Shown one piece after another: positions 27,813 through 36,406 of a stretch of 64,000 nucleotides of DNA. Within the stretch, counting starts at the first letter, position 1. Each line of letters opens with the position of its first letter. The stretch comes from Cupriavidus sp. 2SB (GTDB lineage: Bacteria; Pseudomonadota; Gammaproteobacteria; Burkholderiales; Burkholderiaceae), in NCBI RefSeq assembly GCF_005503625.1, contig NZ_SCMX01000004.1:92510-156509 (forward strand), written 5' to 3'. The translations under genes were made by a program, and so were the position numbers. The notes beneath the pieces were generated by a model. The model saw nothing but the letters and a program-made list of their open reading frames with translations, was not told the origin of the DNA and did no database searches.

Positions 27813-28952
27813 TCACCGCTCCGGCATCACCCCCACATACCGCCCTCGTGGCCGTATCACCTGCCCCACGCCCAGTTGCTCCAGGCTATGCGCCAGCAGC
27901 CCCACGCTTCGCGCCGTGGCAAACAGTGCGAACGCCGCGTCATCCGGTAATCCGTAGTGCGTGACCAGCGCGGCCAGTGCCACGTCGATATTGGGTTGCA
28001 GGCCCGTCAGGCCGCTGGCTTTCTCGATAAAGCGCGCAATGTTTTCAGGCAAATCGATCATCGCCAGTAGCGCCGTGGCGCGTGGATCGCCATCCGGATA
28101 GAGGTGATGGCCGAAGCCGGCCAGTGGCACGCCTGTGGACAGGTGATGCGCGATCACGTGATCCTCGCCCTGCCGCTCCACCTCGTCGAACAATGCCTTG
28201 ACCCGCCCTGAGGCATCGCCATGCAACGGACCCGAGAGCGTGGTCATGCCCGACAACAAGCACGCCGGGAGCGAGGCACCCGTAGACGCCGCGATGCGCG
28301 ATGCAAACGCTGAACTCGTCAGTTCGTGATCGACGAGCAGCACCATGGCCGTCCGCAGGAGTTCGGCCACTTTCGCCGGTTGCTTCCAGCCTTGCGCGAA
28401 TCGCAGATGCAGCGGCTGCGCGACCTTTGCCGCGCCGAATGCATTGGCGATCTTCCCCACCAGACCCTGCGCCTCCTGATGGAGCACCCGAGTCATGCGG
28501 CCATGGGTCGAATGTCCCGTCGCGGCGAGGCCCGCGAGCATCGTGAACGCAGCGACGCGTCCCGGCGTAGTGACGCGATCCGCGCACGAGAAATCCACGG
28601 GCTGCCCCGCGCTCCACAACAGTTGCGCCGCCTCTTCCACGCTGGCCGTCTTTGCCAGCGCCACCGCATCCTGCCCCCGGTAGTAGAGCCGCTCACGCAG
28701 GAAGGTCGATATCGAGGTGGGAATGCTCGGCTCCGCGCCGAACAGCGTATTGGTTGCCAGCGTCTCGTGCTTGCGGCCCGCCTGCTTGCGCCTGGCGAGC
28801 CCCGCCACATCCTCCGCACGATACAGGCTGCGGCGGGAATCAGATGGATCGGACATCACTTCGAGCTTGCCGCGACTCACATACGCATAGATGGTCTGCG
28901 GGCGCACACCCAGGCGGCTGCATACCTCATCCATCGAAATCCAGGAACTCAT
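27813..28952 (-). CDS. Citrate-synthase-family protein with N-terminal HTH domain
   Basis: A 379-residue protein from ATG 28952; an in-frame TTG at 28967 is also possible. Residues 4-50 form a MerR/excisionase-type helix-turn-helix (SMDEVCSRLGVRPQTIYAYVSRGKL). The rest is a citrate-synthase fold of near-normal length. The three catalytic residues are present: His in GPLHGDAS (about 243), His in GFGHHLYPDGDPR (about 280) and Asp in QPNIDVAL (about 322). It may be a true 2-methylcitrate/citrate synthase, a DNA-binding metabolite sensor, or both. It is divergent from a four-gene catabolic operon across an AT-rich region with a palindrome. Fold is certain, role inferred. Confidence 0.85.
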   Translation of the reverse strand: MSSWISMDEVCSRLGVRPQTIYAYVSRGKLEVMSDPSDSRRSLYRAEDVAGLARRKQAGRKHETLATNTLFGAEPSIPTSISTFLRERLYYRGQDAVALAKTASVEEAAQLLWSAGQPVDFSCADRVTTPGRVAAFTMLAGLAATGHSTHGRMTRVLHQEAQGLVGKIANAFGAAKVAQPLHLRFAQGWKQPAKVAELLRTAMVLLVDHELTSSAFASRIAASTGASLPACLLSGMTTLSGPLHGDASGRVKALFDEVERQGEDHVIAHHLSTGVPLAGFGHHLYPDGDPRATALLAMIDLPENIARFIEKASGLTGLQPNIDVALAALVTHYGLPDDAAFALFATARSVGLLAHSLEQLGVGQVIRPRGRYVGVMPER

Positions 28953-28979
28953 CCCATCACTCGCCAAAAAAAAGTTATG

Positions 28980-28996
28980 TTGATTTTATAGATCAA
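28980..28996. promoter_or_regulatory. Palindrome in divergent citrate-synthase/dehydrogenase promoter region
   Basis: TTGAT-TTTATAG-ATCAA, a 5-nt inverted repeat in unusually AT-rich DNA, with further TGATTTAT-like half-sites to 29015. It is a candidate operator for the HTH-citrate-synthase protein. Evidence is symmetry and location only. Confidence 0.4.
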
Positions 28997-29070
28997 TATT
29001 GCCTCATAAATCAAGTCATCACTACTATGTCCCTCAACGTGCAAGACGCCACGATCCACACGAGAGAGAC

Positions 29071-30024
29071 ATGAAGCCCCAGGTACTGCAGCTCAATCCC
29101 ATCCTCATCCCGGCCGCCAACGAACAACTGGCCGCGCGCTATACCGTCCACAAGTTTTTCGAGATCGCCGATCAGGCAGCGTGGCTGCGCGAGCATGGCA
29201 GCGCCATCGAAGCCGTGATCACGGGCGGCCATACGGGTATCCAGCGGGCCATGCTCGAACAATTGCCTGCCCTGAAGGTGGTGGCGGTCAACGGCGTGGG
29301 CACCGATGCGGTGGACCTGGCGTACTGCCGCGAGCGCGGTCTGCCGGTGACTGCCACATTGGGCGCGCTGACCGAGGACGTGGCCGATCTCGCCATCGGC
29401 CTGCTGATTGCCGCGTGCCGCAACATCGCAGCGGGCGATCGATTCGTGCGCGACGGTCAGTGGGAACTGCATCCTCAGCCGAGCGCGATTCCGTTGGCGC
29501 GCCGCTTCAGCGGCATGAACATCGGCATCGTCGGCATGGGGCGTGTGGGCCGTGCAGTGGCCACACGCGCTGCAGCCTTTGGCTGCCCGATCCGCTACAC
29601 CGACCTGCGTCGCATGGACGATCTCTCGTACGAATTCGTGGCCGACCTGCGCGAGCTGGCCCGTGCCAGCGACGCACTCGTACTATGCGCTGCCGCCGAC
29701 AAGGCCGAAGGCATCGTCGATGCCGCCGTGCTCGATGCACTGGGTCCGCAAGGCTTCCTCGTCAACGTGGCACGTGGACGACTGGTCAATGAAACCGATC
29801 TGGTGGCAGCCATCGAAGGTGGCCGCATCGCCGGTGTCGGTCTCGATGTGTTCGTGGACGAACCGCGCGTACCGCAGACGCTGCGCGACTCCGACCGCAC
29901 CACGCTGCAGGCGCACCGCGCCAGCGCCACGTGGGAAACACGCGGCGCCATGGCGCAGATGGTGCTCGACAGCGTGGCGCAGGCGCTTGCGGGCGAGCGT
30001 CCGGCCATGAGCCTGACCACTTGA
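29071..30024 (+). CDS. D-isomer-specific 2-hydroxyacid dehydrogenase
   Basis: A 317-residue NAD(P)-dependent reductase of the hydroxypyruvate/glyoxylate reductase group. The start is at MKPQVLQLNPILIP after a GAGAGA site. The Rossmann motif GIVGMGRVGRAVATRAA is near residue 150. The substrate loop is VNGVGTDAVDL. Catalytic Arg is in VNVARGRLVNE and His in LQAHRASATWE; the acidic residue is in FVDEP. It is the first gene of an operon with an FAA hydrolase, an SDR and a Bug receptor, suggesting that a 2-keto/2-hydroxy acid is an intermediate. Confidence 0.9.
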   Translation: MKPQVLQLNPILIPAANEQLAARYTVHKFFEIADQAAWLREHGSAIEAVITGGHTGIQRAMLEQLPALKVVAVNGVGTDAVDLAYCRERGLPVTATLGALTEDVADLAIGLLIAACRNIAAGDRFVRDGQWELHPQPSAIPLARRFSGMNIGIVGMGRVGRAVATRAAAFGCPIRYTDLRRMDDLSYEFVADLRELARASDALVLCAAADKAEGIVDAAVLDALGPQGFLVNVARGRLVNETDLVAAIEGGRIAGVGLDVFVDEPRVPQTLRDSDRTTLQAHRASATWETRGAMAQMVLDSVAQALAGERPAMSLTT

Positions 30025-30052
30025 TACGTTGACGCGCACGGCACACATCAAC

Positions 30053-30739
30053 ATGACCGACTTCGTGTTTCCGCCCGCCGCACAGCCCTGGCTTCCCGTG
30101 GCCGATAGCACTGCGCGCTTTCCGCTGGCGCGCGTCTTTTGCATCGGCCGCAACTACCGCTGGCAGCCCGACGAACCCGCACCCACGGCAATGCCTGCGT
30201 GGTTCATGAAACCGGCCACGGCCATCGTGCCCGCGCAAGGCACGCTGCCCTATCCGCCCGAGACGACATCGTTCTGCCACGAGGTGGAACTTGTCGTCGC
30301 GATTGGCGAGGGCGGACGCGACATCGATCCTTCGCACGTGGAAGCCCGCCATATCTGGGGCTACGCCGTGGGGCTCGACATGACGCGGCGCGACCTGCAG
30401 CTCGAAGCCAAGCAAGTTGGCGGCCCATGGGAGCCTTCGAAGGCATTCGATGCTTCGGCGCCCTGCACCCCCATCGTGCCCGCGGCCGTCTGCGGACATC
30501 CGCGCGAGCGGACGATCCGGCTTGCGGTCAATGGCGTGGAGCGTCAGCGCGGCGACTTGTCGGGACTGCTGTTCCCGATACCCGAACTCGTGGCGATGCT
30601 GTCGCGCTCCGTGACGTTGATGTCCGGCGATCTGATCTTCACCGGTACGCCATCGGGCGTGGCCGCGCTGGAACCCGGCGATGTGATCACCGCCTGCGTG
30701 GCAGGCATCGGCGACCTGTCGATGACGGTGGGCCACTGA
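30053..30739 (+). CDS. Fumarylacetoacetate-hydrolase-family protein
   Basis: A 228-residue protein of the FAH C-terminal fold: acylpyruvate hydrolases, hydratases or decarboxylases. The start is at ATG 30053. Motifs are CIGRNY near the N-terminus, FMKPATAIV, the metal-binding EVELVVAIG and GLDMTRRDLQ, and FTGTPSGVAALEPGD at the C-terminus. The family cleaves C-C bonds of 2,4-diketo acids or tautomerises oxaloacetate-like compounds. It is 28 nt after the dehydrogenase gene and 40 nt before the SDR, and is likely part of the same pathway. Confidence 0.9.
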   Translation: MTDFVFPPAAQPWLPVADSTARFPLARVFCIGRNYRWQPDEPAPTAMPAWFMKPATAIVPAQGTLPYPPETTSFCHEVELVVAIGEGGRDIDPSHVEARHIWGYAVGLDMTRRDLQLEAKQVGGPWEPSKAFDASAPCTPIVPAAVCGHPRERTIRLAVNGVERQRGDLSGLLFPIPELVAMLSRSVTLMSGDLIFTGTPSGVAALEPGDVITACVAGIGDLSMTVGH

Positions 30740-30779
30740 CAACCTTGCAGAACATCCAGAACAAATTCAGGAGACACCC

Positions 30780-31538
30780 TTGAACACCCCTCGCAAGATC
30801 GCACTCGTTACCGGCGCCGGCAGCGGCGTTGGCAAGCTCACCGCGCTGGCCCTGCTCGACGATGGATGGACCGTCGTATTGGCGGGCCGTCGCGCGGAAC
30901 CGCTGCAGGCACTGGTGGCCGATGCCGCCACGCGCGGCCAGACCGCCATGGCTGTGCCCGCCGATGTCACGAATCCCGAGAGCGTGCAGGCACTGTTCGA
31001 CACCATCGAACGCGAATTCGGACGGCTCGACATGGTGTTCAACAACGCTGGCGTCAACGCACCCGCCGTACCCATCGACGAGCTGCCGCTGGAAAAATGG
31101 TTCAGCGTGATCGACACCAACGTCACCGGCGTCTTCCTGTGCGCACGCGCCGCGTTCGGCCTGATGCGCCGGCAATCGCCACAAGGTGGCCGCATCATCA
31201 ACAACGGATCGATCTCGGCCCATGTGCCGCGTCCGTTCACGTCACCCTACACCGCAAGCAAGCACGCCGTGAGCGGCATCACCAAGGCGCTGGCGCTCGA
31301 TGGCCGCGCGTTCAACATCGTCGCCAGCCAGATCGACATCGGCAACGCATTGACGGAGTTGTCCGAGCGCATGACGCGCGGTGTGCTGCAAGCCAATGGC
31401 ACGACAGCACCGGAACCGATGATGGATGCACGCCATGTCGCAAACGCCGTGCGCCACATGGCATCGCTGCCGCTCGATGCCAATGTGCTGACCATGACCG
31501 TCATGGCGAGCCACATGCCTTACGTCGGACGCGGCTGA
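30780..31538 (+). CDS. SDR-family oxidoreductase
   Basis: Classical short-chain dehydrogenase of 252 residues. The start is TTG, supported by AGGAG 8 nt upstream and by a normal N-terminus (NTPRKIALVTGAGSGVGK). TGAGSGVG binds the cofactor, NNAG is the fold motif, NNGSIS gives the catalytic Ser, and YTASK gives the Tyr and Lys. It probably oxidises a hydroxyl to a ketone on the operon's substrate. Substrate unknown. Confidence 0.92.
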   Translation: MNTPRKIALVTGAGSGVGKLTALALLDDGWTVVLAGRRAEPLQALVADAATRGQTAMAVPADVTNPESVQALFDTIEREFGRLDMVFNNAGVNAPAVPIDELPLEKWFSVIDTNVTGVFLCARAAFGLMRRQSPQGGRIINNGSISAHVPRPFTSPYTASKHAVSGITKALALDGRAFNIVASQIDIGNALTELSERMTRGVLQANGTTAPEPMMDARHVANAVRHMASLPLDANVLTMTVMASHMPYVGRG

Positions 31539-31636
31539 CGCACCGCACCCCTATTCATGCGCATCGGGTGAGCCCGATGCGCAGACCAGAGTTGACACAA
31601 GTTGACCAGAACACCAGTACGCAATCGGAGACAACC

Positions 31637-32614
31637 ATGCGAATCCTTCCCCTCATCAAGACCCTGGCCCTGCCCGCCGCACTGTGCATGGCCGCTGGCA
31701 TCGCGTCAGCACAAGGCAGCTATCCCACCCGCCCCGTCACGATCATCGTGCCCGCACCGGCAGGCGGCGGCATCGACCTCGTTGCGCGCGTGGTAGCCGA
31801 GAAGCTGACGACGAAAATGGGCCAGCCGTTCGTGGTGGATAACCGCCCCGGCGCATCGAACAACCTGGGCACTGCACTGCTCGCCAATGCCAAGCCCGAT
31901 GGGTACACCATCGGCATCGTCGGCGGCAGCCACAACATCAACAAGTTCCTGTTCAAGAATCTGGGCTGGGACCCCCAGAAGAGCTTCGAGCCGATTGTCT
32001 ACACGCACGAGATTCCGCTCGTGTTCGCGGTCTACAACAAGCTGCCCGCCAAGACGCTGCCCGAACTGGTCACGTGGATGAAGGCCAATCCAAATGAGGC
32101 CAAGGTCGCCACGTCGGGCCGTGGCAGCGCACAGGAAATGGCCGCCGAGATGTTCCACATGGTCAGCGGCGCGCCCACGCTGCTGGTGCCGTACAAGGGT
32201 TCGTCCGCCGCGCATCCCGACCTGATCGCGGGGCGCACCGTGCTCTACATCGACACCATCAGCGCCATCCAGGAACAGGTACGCGCCGGACACGTACGCG
32301 CCGTGGCCGTTTCCACGCGCAATCGTTCCAAGACGCTGCCGAACGTTCCGACCGCCGAAGAGCAGGGTCTCAAGGGCTACGATGCCAACACCAACGGCGG
32401 CTTCCTCGCACCGGCCGGTACACCGAAGGACATCGTCGCGAAGCTGAACACCGAGATCAATGCTGCGCTGAAGCTGCCTGAAGTCCGCGCGAAGCTGGAG
32501 TCTGCCGGGATCGAGGTTCAGGGCGGCACGCCGCAGCAGTATGCAGCGCTGATTCAGTCGGACCTGAACAAGTGGGGGAAGGTTGTGAAGGAGGCGAATA
32601 TTCAGCCGGAGTGA
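31637..32614 (+). CDS. Bug-family receptor of catabolic operon
   Basis: A 325-residue TctC-like periplasmic protein. The signal peptide is MRILPLIKTLALPAALCMAA..., cleaved at ASA-QG. Motifs are YPTRPVTIIVPAPAGGGIDL, VVDNRPGASNN, GYTIGIVGG and VPYKGSSAAHPDLIAG. It is the last gene of the dehydrogenase/FAAH/SDR operon and probably binds the carboxylate that the operon degrades. A REPIN-like element begins 21 nt after the stop. Confidence 0.93.
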   Translation: MRILPLIKTLALPAALCMAAGIASAQGSYPTRPVTIIVPAPAGGGIDLVARVVAEKLTTKMGQPFVVDNRPGASNNLGTALLANAKPDGYTIGIVGGSHNINKFLFKNLGWDPQKSFEPIVYTHEIPLVFAVYNKLPAKTLPELVTWMKANPNEAKVATSGRGSAQEMAAEMFHMVSGAPTLLVPYKGSSAAHPDLIAGRTVLYIDTISAIQEQVRAGHVRAVAVSTRNRSKTLPNVPTAEEQGLKGYDANTNGGFLAPAGTPKDIVAKLNTEINAALKLPEVRAKLESAGIEVQGGTPQQYAALIQSDLNKWGKVVKEANIQPE

Positions 32615-32634
32615 TATTCGTACTCCGATTGTTT

Positions 32635-32760
32635 GCTCCCCTCTCCCGCCTTGCGGGAGAGGGGCGGGGGAGAGGGCCAGCAGTTCAAATTTCGACAAGT
32701 CGGCAAGCAGAACCTCCTGCCCTCTCCCCTAACCCCTCTCCCGCTCGCGGGAGAGGGGAA
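32635..32760. repeat. REPIN-like double-hairpin repeat, copy 2
   Basis: Same structure as the copy at 5871. The spacer reads CAGTTCAAATTTCGACAAGT followed by CGGCAAGCAGAACCTCCTGC, which is nearly identical to the spacer of copy 1. It lies just after the Bug gene stop and before a plus-strand gene. Confidence 0.9.
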
Positions 32761-32875
32761 ACAAACACAAGCAAACCGAAAGCCCACCGCAACCAAACCT
32801 TCACATTCCAATCAACACCCTGTCACGCAAGCCACACAGAATCTTCGGTTTTCGTGGGTCAACAGGGAAGTTGAA

Positions 32876-34996
32876 ATGCAAAGCAAGACAACGGGGAAGC
32901 AGCACGCCGCCATCGATACCGCAACGCTCGAAGGCATTCCGGACCGGCAGCGCCGTCTGCTGCTGAGGGCGGGTCTGGGCTTGTCGCTCGGCGGCTCGGC
33001 ACTGCTGGCTGCGTGTGGCGGCGGTGACGATGCGGCACCGGGTACGCCGGCCACCACGCCGGGTACGACCCCGGGCGGCACTGCACCCAATGGCAAGGTA
33101 TCGAGCTTCGCCTTGGCCGTGCTGCCGGACACCCAGTTCTATTCGCGCTACGCCACCACCGACGAGAACCTGCAGTTCCAGCGTAAATACGGCTCCACGC
33201 CGTTCCTCGCGCAGACCAAGTGGATCACGCAGAACGCTTCTGCCCTGCGTATCCCGTTCACGATTCACCTGGGCGATGTGGTAGACCAGCAGTCCAAGCC
33301 GTTGCAATGGCAGATTGCCGACGAAGCCATGGAAGTCATGGAGGCGGCTCGCGCGCCGTACTCGATCCTGGCCGGCAACCACGACGTGATCTCCGATGTG
33401 GACTACGTCAACGCGGGCAGCCAGGCATCGAACACCGATGCACAGCGCAACCTCGCCAACGAGCCGTACCTGAAGACCTTCCCGACCACGCGCGCGCAGC
33501 GTCAGGCTACCTTCGGCGGCCGCGATCCGTCGGGCTTCCACGAATATCACTTCTTCGAAGTGGACGGCAACCGCTTCATGGTGCTGTCGATGTCGTGGCG
33601 CGCCTCCGATGCGGCCATCACGTGGGCACGCAATGTGTTGAAGCGTTACCCGAAAGTCCCGGTGATCCTGTCCACGCACCAGTTGCTCAACATCGGTCCG
33701 GATGGCGTCAGCCCGCTGGAAGTGCCCTATGGCCTGATGCTCTGGGACAAGCTCATCAAGGACAACGACCAGATCTTCATGACGCTGAACGGCCACTACC
33801 ACGGCGCGGCGCATCTCACGAAGACCAACGACTTCGGCAACCCCGTCGAGGAAATGGTGGTGGACTACCAGATGGCGTACATGGGCGGCAACGGCCTGAT
33901 GCGTCTCTACGAATTCGATCTCACCCACAACAAGATCAAGGTGATCTCGTTCTCGCCGTGGGTGCCGCAGAAACCTACCGAGACGCTCAACGAGTTCGAC
34001 GTGGCAGTGCTGACGGACAAGAACCAGCAGTTCGAGATCGACTTCGATTTCCGCAAGCGCTTCGCACGCTTCAACCCCGACTTCACCACCCCGACTGCCG
34101 GCAACGATCCGATCAACGATCGCGCCAAGGCCGCCATCCTGGCCAACTACACGGAGCCCAGCACCACGGACAAGAAAGCGCCTGCGGATAGCAGCGATTA
34201 CCCGCTTGTGGCATCCACCGTGGCGCACTGGCGCTTCTTCGGCGGCACGGATGGTGCAGCAGTGCCGGTGGGGCAGGTCATCAACGACGAGACGGGTGCC
34301 AATCCGATCTCGCGTGAAGCCCTGGCAAACGGCGGCACGGCCCAGTTGGGCGACATGACGTGGTCCAACGACCACCATTACCTGTCGGCGGCGCCGGGCA
34401 GCGTGAAGTTTGCCAACTCGACGAACTCACCCAAGCGGATGAGCTTCTTCGCCACGCAGACCACTGCGGCGCTCAACGCGCAGACCTTCGACAACGGCTA
34501 CACGATCGAAGCCTTCATCAAGGTGCCCGCTTCGTGGACAGCCGGCAACAACGCGTGGATGAACATCATGGAGCGCGAAGGCCGGCGCGGTGATATCGCC
34601 GGCTCCGTCAGCGGCGATGGCGACGAAAGCCCGCTGATCTTCGCGATTTCCAGCCTGCGCGAAGTGCAGTGGGAAGTCACGCCCAGCACGGCAGGCACCA
34701 GGAACGCTGCGGCAAGCTGGTCCGGCGAGATCATTGCCGAGAAATGGGTACACGTGGCCGTGGTCAACGATCCCGCGACCAACGAGACCGTGATGTACGT
34801 GGAAGGTGCGCCTGTGCTGCGCAATACGTCGAACACGCGCGGCATTGCCACCGTCAGCGCCGCAAGCCGCTTCCTGATTGGCGGTGGTGTCTACAACAAC
34901 GTGACGTCGAATGGCTTCCTCGGCCAGATCGGTGAAGTGCGCATGTGCACCGAGCCGCTGGCGTCGAACCAGTGGCTGACGGCACGCCGCGCCTGA
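32876..34996 (+). CDS. Exported metallophosphoesterase with C-terminal LamG-like domain
   Basis: A 706-residue lipoprotein or Tat-type exported protein. RQRRLLLRAGLGLSLGG with a following LLAAC lipobox is near residue 45. The calcineurin-like phosphoesterase domain is at about 75-380, with LPDTQFY (82), GDVVDQ (131), GNHD (166), STHQLL (267) and GHYHG (305) supplying the two-metal site. The C-terminal part (about 440-700) looks like a concanavalin/LamG jelly roll (YTIEAFIKVP, KWVHVAVVND, FLIGGGVY). It probably hydrolyses phosphate esters outside the cytoplasm. AGGGAAG precedes the ATG. It is monocistronic and followed by a strong terminator. Confidence 0.9.
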   Translation: MQSKTTGKQHAAIDTATLEGIPDRQRRLLLRAGLGLSLGGSALLAACGGGDDAAPGTPATTPGTTPGGTAPNGKVSSFALAVLPDTQFYSRYATTDENLQFQRKYGSTPFLAQTKWITQNASALRIPFTIHLGDVVDQQSKPLQWQIADEAMEVMEAARAPYSILAGNHDVISDVDYVNAGSQASNTDAQRNLANEPYLKTFPTTRAQRQATFGGRDPSGFHEYHFFEVDGNRFMVLSMSWRASDAAITWARNVLKRYPKVPVILSTHQLLNIGPDGVSPLEVPYGLMLWDKLIKDNDQIFMTLNGHYHGAAHLTKTNDFGNPVEEMVVDYQMAYMGGNGLMRLYEFDLTHNKIKVISFSPWVPQKPTETLNEFDVAVLTDKNQQFEIDFDFRKRFARFNPDFTTPTAGNDPINDRAKAAILANYTEPSTTDKKAPADSSDYPLVASTVAHWRFFGGTDGAAVPVGQVINDETGANPISREALANGGTAQLGDMTWSNDHHYLSAAPGSVKFANSTNSPKRMSFFATQTTAALNAQTFDNGYTIEAFIKVPASWTAGNNAWMNIMEREGRRGDIAGSVSGDGDESPLIFAISSLREVQWEVTPSTAGTRNAAASWSGEIIAEKWVHVAVVNDPATNETVMYVEGAPVLRNTSNTRGIATVSAASRFLIGGGVYNNVTSNGFLGQIGEVRMCTEPLASNQWLTARRA

Positions 34997-35020
34997 TCCA
35001 CCGATAATCCGTCGTACCGA

Positions 35021-35047
35021 CCCCGGCCTGGCGCCGGGGTTTTTTTG
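35021..35047 (+). terminator. Rho-independent terminator after metallophosphoesterase
   Basis: The GC-rich stem CCCCGGC / GCCGGGG with a short loop is followed by a run of seven T, 24 nt after the stop codon. Confidence 0.92.
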
Positions 35048-35171
35048 TTGCCGATGCATCGCCATGCATGCGGCAGACGCGCAAAACCCCGGCGTTCCGG
35101 AAATGTCGGCGCAACGACGCGCCGTAGAGTGGTTCCTATCAAACATCGGATCATCGGGATAGGAGCCGGTC

Positions 35172-35669
35172 ATGCCTTCCACACGTCGCCTCGCATCATT
35201 GAACCTGCCGCTTGCTGCCGCATTGGTGGCAAGCGCGCTGCTCACCACAGGCTGCGCCGAATTCGCGCCGCCCGGCAGCGTCTACAGCGCGGGACAAACC
35301 TCGCTGCCCCAAACCGTGACGATGGCCACGGTCGAACGCGTGCGCAGCGTGCAGATCAACGACAGCAGCCAGGGCTCAAGCCTCGTCGGCGAACTCGGCG
35401 GCGGCCTGCTTGGTGCGGTCGCGGGCAGCGCCATCGGTCACGGCCATGGTTCGCTGCTGGCAGGCGTGGCGGGTGGACTCGCCGGCGGCCTCGCCGGGCA
35501 CGAAATCGAATCCGCCGTGGATCGTCATCCCGGCTACGAAATCACCGTCCGGCTTCCCGACGGCCGCCTGCAGGCCATCACGCAGCCGGCATCGGAAGGC
35601 AGTTTCTACCCGGGACAGCGCGTGCAACTGCTGTGGTCGGAGGATGGGCGGGTACGCGTGACCGCTTGA
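35172..35669 (+). CDS. Glycine-zipper 2TM outer-membrane lipoprotein (SlyB/PcpQ-like)
   Basis: A 165-residue lipoprotein. The signal peptide ends with the lipobox LLTTGC near residue 33. A glycine-zipper stretch at about 75-120 (GGGLLGAVAGSAIGHGHGSL, AGVAGGLAGGLAGHEIE) is typical of SlyB-like envelope proteins. The C-terminal beta-rich part is YEITVRLPDGRLQAI. The family maintains outer-membrane integrity under stress. AGGAG lies before the ATG. Confidence 0.88.
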   Translation: MPSTRRLASLNLPLAAALVASALLTTGCAEFAPPGSVYSAGQTSLPQTVTMATVERVRSVQINDSSQGSSLVGELGGGLLGAVAGSAIGHGHGSLLAGVAGGLAGGLAGHEIESAVDRHPGYEITVRLPDGRLQAITQPASEGSFYPGQRVQLLWSEDGRVRVTA

Positions 35670-35735
35670 GCGAGCGGCGATGGCGTACGCCGCAACAACA
35701 TCGGCGGGAATCTGGGGGTGCGGTGGAGTTGGTAA

Positions 35736-35753
35736 TTTCAGTCTTGACAGAAA
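35736..35753. promoter_or_regulatory. Putative GbsR operator overlapping its own promoter
   Basis: TTTCAGTCTTGACAGAAA is an 18-nt palindrome with one mismatch. It overlaps a -35 hexamer TTGACA (35744-35749), with TAGACT (35766-35771) as -10. The same palindrome, perfect, is at 36362-36379 before the next gene. Confidence 0.7.
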
Positions 35754-35778
35754 CAACTGAAGGTATAGACTTCAGCAC

Positions 35779-36306
35779 ATGGAACTGAAACCGATTGCCG
35801 AACGCTTTGTGCTGCACTGGGGAGAGATGGGTTCGCGCTGGGGTGTGAATCGCACCGTGGCGCAGGTTCATGCCCTGCTCTACCTGGCCGCGCGTCCCAT
35901 GGATGCCGAAGAAATCACGGATACGCTGGGTGTGGCGCGCTCCAATGTCAGCACGAGCCTCAAGGAGTTGCAGTCGTGGCATCTGGTCAAGGTGGTGCAT
36001 ATCAAGGGTGAGCGGCGCGATTTTTTCGAGACGTCGACGGATGTCTGGGAGTTGTTCAAGCTGATCGTGGCAGGTCGCCGGCAGCGCGAAATCGATCCCA
36101 CTGCCGTGGCGTTGCGTGAATGTCTCGACAATCCCGGCATGGCCGATGAAGACGACGGCACGCGCGAGCGGATCGAGGACACGCTGAAGTTCATCGACAC
36201 CATGAGCACGCTGTCCGACGAAATGCTGCGTCTGAAACCCGAGACGTTGATGAAGACGCTGGGCCTGACGGCGAAGATCAGCAACGCGGTACGCAGACGA
36301 AACTGA
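35779..36306 (+). CDS. GbsR/MarR-family transcriptional regulator
   Basis: A 175-residue winged-helix regulator. The GbsR family signature RFVLHWGEMGSRWGVNRTVAQ is followed by the HTH at about 40-80 (MDAEEITDTLGVARSNVSTSL). A wing (VHIKGERRDFFE) and a helical C-terminal dimer region complete it. There is no ribosome site; the predicted promoter puts the transcript start within a few nt of the ATG, so translation may be leaderless. Palindromes before this gene and before the SDR-DoxX gene suggest autoregulation and control of the downstream pair. Confidence 0.88.
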   Translation: MELKPIAERFVLHWGEMGSRWGVNRTVAQVHALLYLAARPMDAEEITDTLGVARSNVSTSLKELQSWHLVKVVHIKGERRDFFETSTDVWELFKLIVAGRRQREIDPTAVALRECLDNPGMADEDDGTRERIEDTLKFIDTMSTLSDEMLRLKPETLMKTLGLTAKISNAVRRRN

Positions 36307-36361
36307 AGACACGGAAACAGCGGTAACGGGCATGGTCAGCCCGTTTCTTTTTGTCGATAGA

Positions 36362-36379
36362 TTTCTGTCTTTACAGAAA
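36362..36379. promoter_or_regulatory. Putative GbsR operator before SDR-DoxX gene
   Basis: TTTCTGTCTTTACAGAAA is a perfect 7-nt inverted repeat with a 4-nt centre. It is 17 of 18 identical in plan to the site at 35736, and both continue with CAAC. It lies 27 nt upstream of the SDR-DoxX start. Confidence 0.72.
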
Positions 36380-36406
36380 CAACAGTATTTTCAGGGGATA
36401 GCCAAC

